Positions 17,491 through 27,526 of a DNA stretch of 64,000 bases are shown here, in pieces (the first letter of the stretch is position 1; each line of letters begins with the position of its first letter). The notes beneath the pieces were generated by a model. That model worked only from the letters and a program-made list of their open reading frames with translations, was not told the origin of the DNA and did no database searches. The DNA comes from an uncultured Kiloniellaceae bacterium. Lineage in GTDB: Bacteria; Pseudomonadota; Alphaproteobacteria; Kiloniellales; Kiloniellaceae. Made by a program: the position numbers and the translations under genes. The stretch lies in assembly GCA_947493695.1 (NCBI GenBank), contig CANLSF010000006.1, positions 1-64,000 on the forward strand. The letters are read 5' to 3'.

Positions 17491-18516
17491 TCAGCTTCTG
17501 CCAGCTAACGCAACCAGATCATCCGCTACACGCTGCGTCCCAAGCCCATCGCAGATCTGCATACAGCGTTGAGACCAATCCCGGAGTTTCACTAAGCCAA
17601 TGCTCGATTCAATGGCATCGGCAATCCTAGCCTCACTCACGTTATCCTTTTCACCCAGCCAGTTTATCAGGCCCGCGCTACGCAGTTCCGCGGCAACATC
17701 ATCCTGATTTTCAGCAATAGTCACACCAATCGTTGGTAAGCCAAGGCACAAGCGCTCCCAACTGGTTGCCCCCATGGCGCCGATCGAAAGATCAGAAGCT
17801 GCAATGAGCTGTGCGAGGCTCGGCAAACTATTGTGGCAGGATACATTAGGGTGTCGTCCAGCCAACTCTTGAATCTCATCTGCATTCGGGCTGCTCAATG
17901 AGACTACGACGTCGATCATCAATTCCACTCGCTCGAGCGAGAGTGCCGCCCTCAAAGACCGGCCTGTCATATCGGCCAGATCCGCACCGCCAAAATAAAT
18001 TAAAAGGCGACGGACGCTCTCCCGAGGCTGAATCTCAGCACGTATCCTTGCGTAATCCGGATGCAGCAAAGCGTATTTTGGCCCCATTCTCAGGAGACAA
18101 CTTTGGGGCACCAAACCACTGTAACGGCCGAGATCCGATTGTCGGTAATTCTGATCAAGGAGCATATCGCAATCATGCAGCCGATCAGCCAAATCATCAA
18201 TCACCAGAATATGGGACGCCACCTTCCGGCAACTAGTCTCATAGGCGGCATCCAGCGCGTAATGATCAATTACCAAGAGATCTGCATGCCCCAGCATCAG
18301 AATCGCTGTCGGGTCCTTCTGTTCTTCTTCTTCGAGCTCGACAAAATGATGGCTGCCGTCCCGCAATCTTGGAACAATGTCACGACACTCACTCACACCG
18401 GCGAAGACACATTCCCACCCCCGGCGCGCCAGCGTATCAGCCAGCGTCAGGCAGCGGATAACATGACCGCTTCCAATCTCTAACGAAGCATCGGCACGGA
18501 AAATGGCTTTTTTCAT
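17491..18516 (-). CDS. pseG: UDP-diacetamido-trideoxy-altropyranose hydrolase
   Basis: The 341-residue GT-B-fold protein opens with AIFRADASLEIGSGHVIRCLTLA, the PseG/SpsG signature, and continues with VIDHYALD, LLIYFGGAD and IGAMGATSWERLCLGLPTI. PseG cleaves UDP from the 2,4-diacylamino hexose so that PseI can use the free sugar. Here the 4-amino group may be formylated rather than acetylated, and this enzyme would have to accept that. ATG at 18516 is the only good start. A 112-base gap, with no terminator seen, separates it from the spsF-like gene upstream. Confidence 0.88.
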   Translation of the reverse strand: MKKAIFRADASLEIGSGHVIRCLTLADTLARRGWECVFAGVSECRDIVPRLRDGSHHFVELEEEEQKDPTAILMLGHADLLVIDHYALDAAYETSCRKVASHILVIDDLADRLHDCDMLLDQNYRQSDLGRYSGLVPQSCLLRMGPKYALLHPDYARIRAEIQPRESVRRLLIYFGGADLADMTGRSLRAALSLERVELMIDVVVSLSSPNADEIQELAGRHPNVSCHNSLPSLAQLIAASDLSIGAMGATSWERLCLGLPTIGVTIAENQDDVAAELRSAGLINWLGEKDNVSEARIADAIESSIGLVKLRDWSQRCMQICDGLGTQRVADDLVALAGRS

Positions 18517-18628
18517 AGTTTAGGTCGATATCTTCACAAAATGCACAGCCTCTCATAGTTCGCACCGGAAAAAACACCCCTAGTGTGGGATACCCATGTC
18601 AGTTCCATTATACAGGCTTACAATTTCT

Positions 18629-19341
18629 CTATCGTTGGCCTCGATTCGCGTTCAGTTCGCGAATCGCCGGATTCGATTGCACGATAGCAGCCACCTCACG
18701 CCACCCTGAGGCACCTGAAGGCATGATCTCGAATAATGCTCGAAGGAATTCCAAGTCCTCGGGATAGTCCAACGTCCAGCGTTCCATAGCAAAGCCAGCG
18801 TCTGCTTCTTCAACAGCCGCATGCCGCAGAGAACCATTGTTCCTCAGCCAGGGTGTAACGTGCTCGCGTTCGTGATCGGCGTCAGCTTTCCGCCATGCCA
18901 TATCCAGAGCTTCCATGGTAAAGGCTTCGCAGTCCAAGCCGTGAGGAAAGCTGTGTTTAAAATTGTTCGCGGCGTAGTCGGCTGCTTTTCCCTCGTCCAG
19001 GGCAGCCAGTACCTGGCCACAGACTCGAGCGTCGATCAACGGGCAGTCACTTGTAACCCGCACGATGACGTCAGCTGCAAGTTGCTCGGCCGCTTTGTAA
19101 TAGCGATCAAGAACATCCAGCTCGGAGCCACGCACAATTTCAGCACCACAGGCCCGGGCTTCGTCAGCAACAGCGTCGTGGTTACTTCCATCTGGAACTG
19201 CGCAGCAAACCATGTCGATACCTGGAATCGCTGCGCAACGGGTCAGCACATGTGACAAAACGCTGTGTCCTGAGAGATCCAATAGGACCTTTCCAGGTAA
19301 GCGTGTGGACGTCATCCGGGCTTGGATAATCGCAACTTGCT

Positions 19342-19345
<4 letters not shown>
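18629..19345 (-). CDS. SpsF/CMP-nonulosonate-type cytidylyltransferase
   Basis: The product (238 residues from the TTG at 19345) has the nucleotidyltransferase motif AIIQARMTSTRLPGKVLLDLSG and VTSDCPLID in the middle. It belongs to the SpsF branch, relatives of CMP-Kdo and CMP-sialate synthetases, and in this operon is the natural candidate to activate the sugar as CMP-nonulosonic acid (the PseF step). The chosen TTG overlaps the pseC stop as TTGA; a codon at 19369 would add eight residues (MRCPGGGK) that overlap pseC more deeply. The usual PseF sequence (ARGGSKR) is not present, so the step is inferred from family and position. Confidence 0.75.
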
Positions 19346-21542
<2,197 letters not shown>

Positions 21543-21672
21543 TTATCGCTTCTTTCAAACAGGGGCGCAGCGACTCAGGCATTTTACCCTGATCGACGCC
21601 CTTAACACCTGAGCTCCATTTTGATTCATAATATCTCGACTTACACCTACTGTTTGTCAATCTTTGATGCGA

Positions 21673-21732
21673 GGCCTGCCAAGGCTCTCTCACCCTTCCC
21701 AACGTTGGGTCAAGAGAGAGACTTGGCGGGCC
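21673..21732. other. Long near-perfect hairpin in the divergent pseB region
   Basis: GGCCTGCCAAG (21673-21683) pairs with CTTGGCGGGCC (21722-21732) with one G-T wobble; after one mismatch CTCTCTC (21685-21691) pairs with GAGAGAG (21714-21720). The loop itself holds the palindrome CCCAACGTTGGG. No T-run follows on either strand, so it is not a standard terminator. It may be a 5' leader structure, a palindromic repeat element or a protein-binding site. Confidence 0.6.
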
Positions 21733-21890
21733 GCCGTAATTAAACTCACATCCGAGTGTGAAATTCTCGAGGTCCTACGGCGGAAAATCTGCCACAACCG
21801 ACAAAATCCTCCATACGGGCTGAATTGCACGAAAAAACTCTGGAACTGGGGCTAAAACCTAGTAAGTATGCCACTTCAATCCTTCAACTT

Positions 21891-21950
21891 GGAGGCATTA
21901 AACCAAGAATGAAGATTGCTTCTGTAGTTACATTAAAATTTCAACCATAG
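21891..21950 (+). promoter_or_regulatory. Strong ribosome site with a 13-codon upstream frame
   Basis: GGAGG at 21891-21895 is followed by ATG 21909 and a short frame (MKIASVVTLKFQP) that stops at TAG 21948-21950, eight bases before the TTG start of the methyltransferase gene. The only good ribosome site in the region therefore serves the short frame. It could be a leader peptide with reinitiation, or the sign of a frameshift near the 5' end of the gene. Confidence 0.4.
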
Positions 21951-21958
21951 GCAAAAAA

Positions 21959-22726
21959 TTGCGGCAATTTAAAAAATCCATAGCGCCTCTACGATTTCAG
22001 ATTTTCTCCTTAGATATCGTGCGCTATGTGATTTGCGGCTTGAGATATTTATGGTTCGCGAAAGTAACTGGTTCTGTTCGCAGCTTCGATCTGGAAACCA
22101 ATCAGGTTGGAAAGAACACTATTCACCATAATCTGTTTGGGCTGGCTGACGTATCGGTACCTAGATCACATTTGTTGCTGCGTCCCATTGCATCTCTTGA
22201 ATACGTCCGGCGAAACAAGGGGAATCTGAGAGTTCTTACGATAGGTCCGCGCACAGAAGGCGAGATCTACAATCTCATTTCCTACGGTTTTAAAAAAGAC
22301 AACATTCGCGGACTTGATCTGATTTCCTACTCTCCTCTGATTGATCTTGGAGACATGCATGCGATGCCATACGCCGACTCATCTTTCGATGTTGTAGTCG
22401 CAGGCTGGGTTATCGCCTACAGCGACGACAGAGAAGCGGCAGCACGCGAAATTGCCAGGATCACAAAAAGTGGCGGCATCGTCGCAATGGGCGTTAGCTG
22501 GAGTCCAAGAACCGATGAATCCGTTGTCGAAGAACTGGGGTACCTTCCCAGTTCTGAAAACCGCATAGACAGTGTTGACACTCTATTGGATTTCTTTTCT
22601 CCAGCGGTTGGTGACGTATACTTCAGGCAAGACGTCGAAGACCGTCTCGCCAACGCTAAGACTAATATCTTATCCGTTTTTTCGATAAAGAAAGAAAAAT
22701 CGAGTGATCAAATCAGCGACCATTGA
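21959..22726 (+). CDS. SAM-dependent methyltransferase-like protein
   Basis: The 255-residue product has a class I methyltransferase pattern in its middle: RVLTIGPRTEGEIYNL in place of motif I, LDLISYSPLIDLGDMHAMPYADSSFDVVVAGWVI (motifs II and III), and AAREIARITKSGGIVAMGVS. The motif I glycine pattern is atypical (IGPRTEG), so SAM binding is probable rather than sure. The start is TTG at 21959 with no good ribosome site of its own; see the upstream frame. Its end overlaps the oxygenase gene by 23 bases. This pair mirrors the methyltransferase/oxygenase pair on the other strand just downstream. A role in tailoring a surface glycan is inferred from position. Confidence 0.6.
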   Translation: MRQFKKSIAPLRFQIFSLDIVRYVICGLRYLWFAKVTGSVRSFDLETNQVGKNTIHHNLFGLADVSVPRSHLLLRPIASLEYVRRNKGNLRVLTIGPRTEGEIYNLISYGFKKDNIRGLDLISYSPLIDLGDMHAMPYADSSFDVVVAGWVIAYSDDREAAAREIARITKSGGIVAMGVSWSPRTDESVVEELGYLPSSENRIDSVDTLLDFFSPAVGDVYFRQDVEDRLANAKTNILSVFSIKKEKSSDQISDH

Positions 22727-23483
22727 AGGTTGGAATCGGAGGCGTCTTCTCGATGACTACCTCAGCAAGCTACTCTACGGAAACATCGCAGGGTTCAAGA
22801 ATAACAGAGCCGGACATGGCTTATCGGTTGATGATGCCTTATCACTTACGGGGGCATACGAGTTAAAACGTCTCGATGTAAGTGAGATTCATTCAAGGTT
22901 TCTCGAGATCATGCTGGATCCGGGACATACTCTGTTCTTGTCGTCAGGTGGGCGCGAAGCGAAAAATGATCAGGCCATCTACAGATATGTTTTGAAAGAT
23001 GCTGTCTCATCAATTCCAGCTCTCGACGAGCTGTTATCCGGTGAAGTGGCAACATTGCTCCGGTCCCACTACAATGTTGACTACCGCCTACACTCCGCGG
23101 CGGTTTGGAGAACAACGCACGTTCCCGAAGATGTGGCAAAAAACGACCCGCCCTACTCACTGAAATGGCACTGCGACCATCACACCTCCGACACGGTGAA
23201 GCTCTTCGTTCTCTTGTCGGACGTCACCGAACAGGACGGCCCATTTCATTTCCTCGACAGAGCAAACTCGAAACGGATTGTTTGGAAAGGCTTTAGAGAC
23301 AGGCACAATTACGCAATTGGCGAGGACGAACTCGAGGACCCTAAGGCTCTAAATAGATTGACCGGCCCTTCCGGGAGAAGCCTTTTCTGTAACACAACAC
23401 TTTGCCTTCACCGCGCCGGCATACCTGACCCAGGACGGACAAGAGACATCGCGCAGTTCCGTTTTGACGCGGCCAGAACTTGA
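22704..23483 (+). CDS. Putative Fe(II)/2-oxoglutarate-dependent oxygenase
   Basis: The 259-residue protein has LKWHCDHHTSDTVKLFVLLSD, an H-x-D iron-binding pair followed by the strand typical of the phytanoyl-CoA dioxygenase superfamily, and LHRAGIPDPGRTRDIAQFRF near the C-terminus, which gives the third His and the Arg that holds 2-oxoglutarate. Such enzymes hydroxylate with O2. It starts with GTG inside the methyltransferase gene, so the two are coupled. The substrate is unknown; the surroundings suggest a sugar or lipid-linked intermediate. It converges on the second methyltransferase gene 60 bases away. Confidence 0.65.
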   Translation: MIKSATIEGWNRRRLLDDYLSKLLYGNIAGFKNNRAGHGLSVDDALSLTGAYELKRLDVSEIHSRFLEIMLDPGHTLFLSSGGREAKNDQAIYRYVLKDAVSSIPALDELLSGEVATLLRSHYNVDYRLHSAAVWRTTHVPEDVAKNDPPYSLKWHCDHHTSDTVKLFVLLSDVTEQDGPFHFLDRANSKRIVWKGFRDRHNYAIGEDELEDPKALNRLTGPSGRSLFCNTTLCLHRAGIPDPGRTRDIAQFRFDAART

Positions 23484-23543
23484 TAAGTGACGGTGTAGCT
23501 CAGCCCACAGGGCCACTCCACCACAATTTCAGCGACTTACTTC

Positions 23544-24434
23544 TCAGTTTCGAACCTTCAAAATCAAACACATGTTCCGGCCAAGACCGACTTGAAAAGC
23601 CGAGCGATAAAAGTTGATGTATTTCTCCAATCCCTTGCGGGCCAGGAACAGATCCAGGTTGACGCGTGCACTGTGCGCAAACTTCCCCAGGTCACGGTCT
23701 TTTGTGTAATTTGACTCGTTGCCCCACAAATACATTTCAATTGGGAAGTCACTTACCGCATCGACAACTTCAAAACCGCAAGAATTAACAAAATTACCAA
23801 TGTTATCGTCGTTGAAGTAGTTCAAGTGTTGGGGCGGTACGAACCAATGATCTTCGTTTGTTACTTCTTGCCCCCGAGCCATGAGCTGCAGAGCGCTGAA
23901 ATCATTTGGTACCTGTACCAGCAAGCAACCGTTTTCGGTTAAGAGACCGGAGATCTTCTTCAGCAAATCTACCGGGTCGAGAACGTGCTCAAGCACATTC
24001 TGAATCGCCACGATATCCTTCTTCGCTCCTGAAGAGATTTGTTCTTCTAGATACTGACTCGGATTGGTCTCGATGACTTGAGGCACCACTTCGGGGTTGA
24101 AATGCTCCACCGGTTGAAGTTGATAGTCAACGCCCAGTGTGTCCCAACCTCTCGCGACACTGCTCGCGACCAGAAAACCTTCGCCGCAACCAATTTCGAG
24201 AAAAGAAATATTTCCGGCTTTATCAAGATGCTGGCTGATCAGCTCGACGTTGCAATCCGCCCTTAATCTCTTTTGTAACAGCTCATCTGGCGTGTACTCG
24301 ACCTGATAAGTGCTCGTCACATTCTCACTGAAATATATTTCTCGATAGAATGAGTCCAACTCAGCCTGACTGGGACGGGGAACGGCTTGAACGTAGCCAT
24401 GTTCCATCTTTTTCTTCTTATATTCCGTTTTCAT
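23544..24434 (-). CDS. Class I SAM-dependent methyltransferase
   Basis: The 296-residue protein carries FLEIGCGEGFLVASSVARGW (motif I), VDYQLQPVEHFN (motif II), IVAIQNVLEHVLDPVDLLKKI (the motif IV region of the Methyltransf_23 type) and LLTENGCLLVQVPND. The C-terminal part WFVPPQHLNYFNDDNI is typical of sugar or lipid methyltransferases found in polysaccharide clusters. It lies three bases after the PhyH-type gene on the same strand, so they form an operon. The target is unknown. Confidence 0.8.
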   Translation of the reverse strand: MKTEYKKKKMEHGYVQAVPRPSQAELDSFYREIYFSENVTSTYQVEYTPDELLQKRLRADCNVELISQHLDKAGNISFLEIGCGEGFLVASSVARGWDTLGVDYQLQPVEHFNPEVVPQVIETNPSQYLEEQISSGAKKDIVAIQNVLEHVLDPVDLLKKISGLLTENGCLLVQVPNDFSALQLMARGQEVTNEDHWFVPPQHLNYFNDDNIGNFVNSCGFEVVDAVSDFPIEMYLWGNESNYTKDRDLGKFAHSARVNLDLFLARKGLEKYINFYRSAFQVGLGRNMCLILKVRN

Positions 24435-24437
24435 TGC

Positions 24438-25268
24438 TTACCTGTTTTTATAATGCGCCAACGTCGGGAGAAGCTGATCATAACCCTGCTTCGGCGATAT
24501 CCTCTCGCTTTCATCCTTAGGCGGAAGCGAGAGAAACCCCAGGAGGGCTTTTTGTTGATCTGTCATTTGCTCGAAGAGCTCCTCGCTTAAGCCTCGAACC
24601 GGATCAAAATTTTGCTTCGCCCACCAGGGGCGGAACGTCGCCACTAGCGACCAACGGTCGCGAGATGATTGGTTTTTCAAGGCGCCGTGCCATAAGCGAC
24701 TGTCCCAGACTATGACGTCACCTGGATCACAACAAAGAACTTCTCCGAGGCCATCCAATTCCCGATCGGGATATCTCTGCATGCGGTGAGACCCGGGGAC
24801 AACTAACGTCGCGCCATTTTCTCTGTCTTGACCGCTCAACGATATCACGACCTGCATGGAATTAGGGTGATATCCAGAGCTTGGGACATAGTTGTCTATA
24901 TGCAAAGCAAGCGGTGCCACACTGCTTCTGGCGTTGTAATAGGCGAGCAGGAAATTTTCGTCATCAGCCGGCAGCTGGCTGTAGTAAGGGTCTTGGATGA
25001 ATGGCCTCAAGACCTTCAATAAACCGTGGTCCGTCAATAGTGACAGGTAGGTTAAATCTTTGAAATGCAGGTGATAAACATACTTGTCCAGCTGTTGGTT
25101 AGGTGCCAGATTCTTGAGAGACTGCGGATCTAATTTCGTGTTTAACTCTTCGGTTCGTGCGAGGACAGGTTTTAAGACCTTATCGAAATCGAAAAACTTA
25201 GGTAGAACCGCATACCCTAGGTACTCAACATTCTTGACAGCTTTTTCAAGTTCCGCATCACTTAACAC
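24438..25268 (-). CDS. Phytanoyl-CoA dioxygenase (PhyH) family protein
   Basis: The 276-residue protein has LALHIDNYVPSSGYHPNS (iron-binding H-x-D), LSGQDRENGATLVVPGSHR and DVIVWDSRLWHGALKNQSS with the distal His, the standard order for PhyH-type Fe(II)/2-oxoglutarate oxygenases. An Arg in SRDRWSLVATFRPWW would bind 2-oxoglutarate. It is the first gene of a two-gene minus-strand operon with a methyltransferase. The neighbouring plus-strand pair has the same two activities, so two parallel tailoring modules are likely. Confidence 0.82.
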   Translation of the reverse strand: MLSDAELEKAVKNVEYLGYAVLPKFFDFDKVLKPVLARTEELNTKLDPQSLKNLAPNQQLDKYVYHLHFKDLTYLSLLTDHGLLKVLRPFIQDPYYSQLPADDENFLLAYYNARSSVAPLALHIDNYVPSSGYHPNSMQVVISLSGQDRENGATLVVPGSHRMQRYPDRELDGLGEVLCCDPGDVIVWDSRLWHGALKNQSSRDRWSLVATFRPWWAKQNFDPVRGLSEELFEQMTDQQKALLGFLSLPPKDESERISPKQGYDQLLPTLAHYKNR

Positions 25269-25614
25269 TCAAAAACTCCATTCTGACTGGTACATGAAAA
25301 CTATCCACGCTATAGACAGGCACGATACGACGAGTCCTTCGCGTGTGGTATAGAGCATGATCAAACTTGGTTCCATAGTGATGCGATATGCTTGCGGATG
25401 AACACCGGACCTCCCTGAAGGTAACACAGCGCCTGAGTGCAGAAAGCGTCGCACTCAACTTACATTGCACACCACAAGCTTTGTGTTGACAGTCGAATCT
25501 TAAGCAACCCCTGGAACACCAACCTCCTCCATCCTTAACACCTCGAGTGACGCTCTCAAGAGGTTAGTAACCTGAGTGCAGAGCCAAAACTCAACGTTAA
25601 CTCTGACTGGGTAT
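25269..25614. other. Divergent intergenic region
   Basis: This stretch holds promoters for the PhyH-type gene (minus) and the acyltransferase gene (plus). CCTGAGTGCAGA occurs near 25432 and CCTGAGTGCAGA again near 25571, and the first copy forms a hairpin through GAGTGC (25435-25440) and GCACTC (25451-25456). I see no gene here. Confidence 0.4.
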
Positions 25615-27453
25615 ATGGAATACAGAAAAGAAATAGATGGCCTAAGAGCAATCGCGGTAGTTCCAGTCGTTCTTTATCACGCAGAAATTAGTCTATTTGG
25701 CGGCGGATTTGTCGGCGTTGATGTATTTTTCGTGATTAGCGGCTATCTCATCACGTCGCAAATACTGTTGCATAAACATGCCAACAACTTTTCGATCCTC
25801 GAATTTTACGAACGACGAGCCCGGAGAATTTTGCCCGCGCTCTTCTTAGTTTGCGTCGCCTGTATTCCCTTCGCGTGGCTCTTGATGATGCCGAACCAAC
25901 TGGAGGAATTTTCCCGCAGTCTGATTTCCGTTGTTTTCTTCTCATCAAACGTATTTTTTTGGAAAAACAGCAGTTATTTCGATGTTTCCGCGGAAGAGAA
26001 GCCCTTGTTGCACACATGGAGCCTCTCAATCGAAGAGCAGTTCTACATCCTATTCCCGATATTCTTGGCCGTGCTTTGGCGATTCGAGAAAAAAGTCATC
26101 GTTGCAACTATCTCTGTCAGCATTCTCATTAGCCTTGGCTTGACCGAATGGGGCTGGAGAAGCGCCCCAAATGGCAATTTCTATCTTCTGCCGACACGTG
26201 CCTGGGAGCTCCTCGCTGGGGCTTTAATCGCCTTCTACATGTTTGGACAGGATCAAAAGGGTCATAATGAAGTTCTGCCCATGCTTGGCATCCTGCTTAT
26301 TGCCTTCGCTGTCTTCGTCTTTGACTCAGGCACGCCTTTTCCAAGTTTGTATGCGCTTATTCCCGTGGCCGGAACCAGCCTCATCCTCATTTTTGCAAAC
26401 AATCAAACACTCCTCGGCAAAATCCTCTCGAACCGGGCTTTGGTCGGCATTGGCTTAATAAGTTACAGCCTTTATCTCTGGCACCAGCCGCTGTTGGTTT
26501 TTGCGCGGTTAGGCATTTCCGAGACCCTTGCAAACTGGCATGTGGCGGTCATTTTGTGCCTCGCCATCGCCCTCTCCTACTTGTCGTGGCGATTCGTGGA
26601 GAAGCCTCTTCGAAAAACGCGGAGAGTAAATCGGAAAGGCGTTTTCGCTCTTTCAGCGACTGCCGGCATGCTACTGATCGGAAGCGGCGCTTATCTCTGG
26701 CTTGGCGGACCGGTACAGGACCTGGAAAGCAGACTAGGCATTCTGCCAAGAGACCAAATACGTGAAATGGTGTGGCATCGGCACGACAAGCTGGCGAAAT
26801 CATTTTCCGATGATCAGAGTACCAAAAAGCTCCTGATCATCGGAGATAGCTACTCCGCTGATTTCGTTAACATGGCAGCAGAAAACAGCGCTTTCCAAGG
26901 TTATGAGATCGTGGCCGTTTACGTTCCCAGTTCTTGCCAGACCTATTTGGGCGATAAAGACGTTAGCCAATTCCGTGACGGTTTAGCAGGAGAAAGAAGA
27001 TGCCAGCGCGCTTACGACCGGGATCAGATCGTCTCACTCTCGGCTCAAACGGACGTTGTGGTGCTTATCTCTCGCTGGAAAGCATGGGCTGCCGAACGGA
27101 TTTCAGAGACGGTTGCCAGCGTTTCGTCGCCGGGAAACAGGGTGTTTGTGTTGGGTCGGAAACACATTACCTTCCCAGGCCGCAGGCAGAGCATCGAAAA
27201 AAAGATAGCGGAGCAAGTTACACCTGCCACGGTGGTTCAAGTCAATATGGACATGAAACAACGCCTGGAAAACGAGGGGGTCTTCATCGACATTCAGCAG
27301 TTTTTTTGCGGTGAGAATTATCCTTCGTGTTCTCTTTTCACAGATGACAAAAGCATGATTCCCCTCGATAAAGACGGTCACATGAGCCTGAAAGGCGCAC
27401 GCTATCTCGGCGGCCTCCTCTTTACTCAAACTGAACTGAAAGAGTTCATGTGA
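25615..27453 (+). CDS. OafA-type membrane O-acyltransferase with SGNH domain
   Basis: The 612-residue protein has an N-terminal acyltransferase-3 domain (about ten membrane helices): YRKEIDGLRAIAVVPVVLYH with the catalytic His, FFVISGYLIT and RRARRILPALF. A C-terminal SGNH esterase-like domain follows, with LLIIGDSYSADF (block I Ser) and DKDGHMSLKGA (Asp/His). This two-part architecture acetylates O-antigen or other surface sugars: the membrane part moves acetyl across the membrane and the SGNH part transfers it. I chose ATG 25615 because family members begin just before YRxEIDGLR; an in-frame GTG at 25576 would add 13 residues. Confidence 0.88.
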   Translation: MEYRKEIDGLRAIAVVPVVLYHAEISLFGGGFVGVDVFFVISGYLITSQILLHKHANNFSILEFYERRARRILPALFLVCVACIPFAWLLMMPNQLEEFSRSLISVVFFSSNVFFWKNSSYFDVSAEEKPLLHTWSLSIEEQFYILFPIFLAVLWRFEKKVIVATISVSILISLGLTEWGWRSAPNGNFYLLPTRAWELLAGALIAFYMFGQDQKGHNEVLPMLGILLIAFAVFVFDSGTPFPSLYALIPVAGTSLILIFANNQTLLGKILSNRALVGIGLISYSLYLWHQPLLVFARLGISETLANWHVAVILCLAIALSYLSWRFVEKPLRKTRRVNRKGVFALSATAGMLLIGSGAYLWLGGPVQDLESRLGILPRDQIREMVWHRHDKLAKSFSDDQSTKKLLIIGDSYSADFVNMAAENSAFQGYEIVAVYVPSSCQTYLGDKDVSQFRDGLAGERRCQRAYDRDQIVSLSAQTDVVVLISRWKAWAAERISETVASVSSPGNRVFVLGRKHITFPGRRQSIEKKIAEQVTPATVVQVNMDMKQRLENEGVFIDIQQFFCGENYPSCSLFTDDKSMIPLDKDGHMSLKGARYLGGLLFTQTELKEFM

Positions 27454-27526
27454 GAGGTTCCACAGAGAGCCTGTCAATTATCAGGATATGTTGAATCGGT
27501 ATTCGGCTTCACCTTGAGACATCGGA

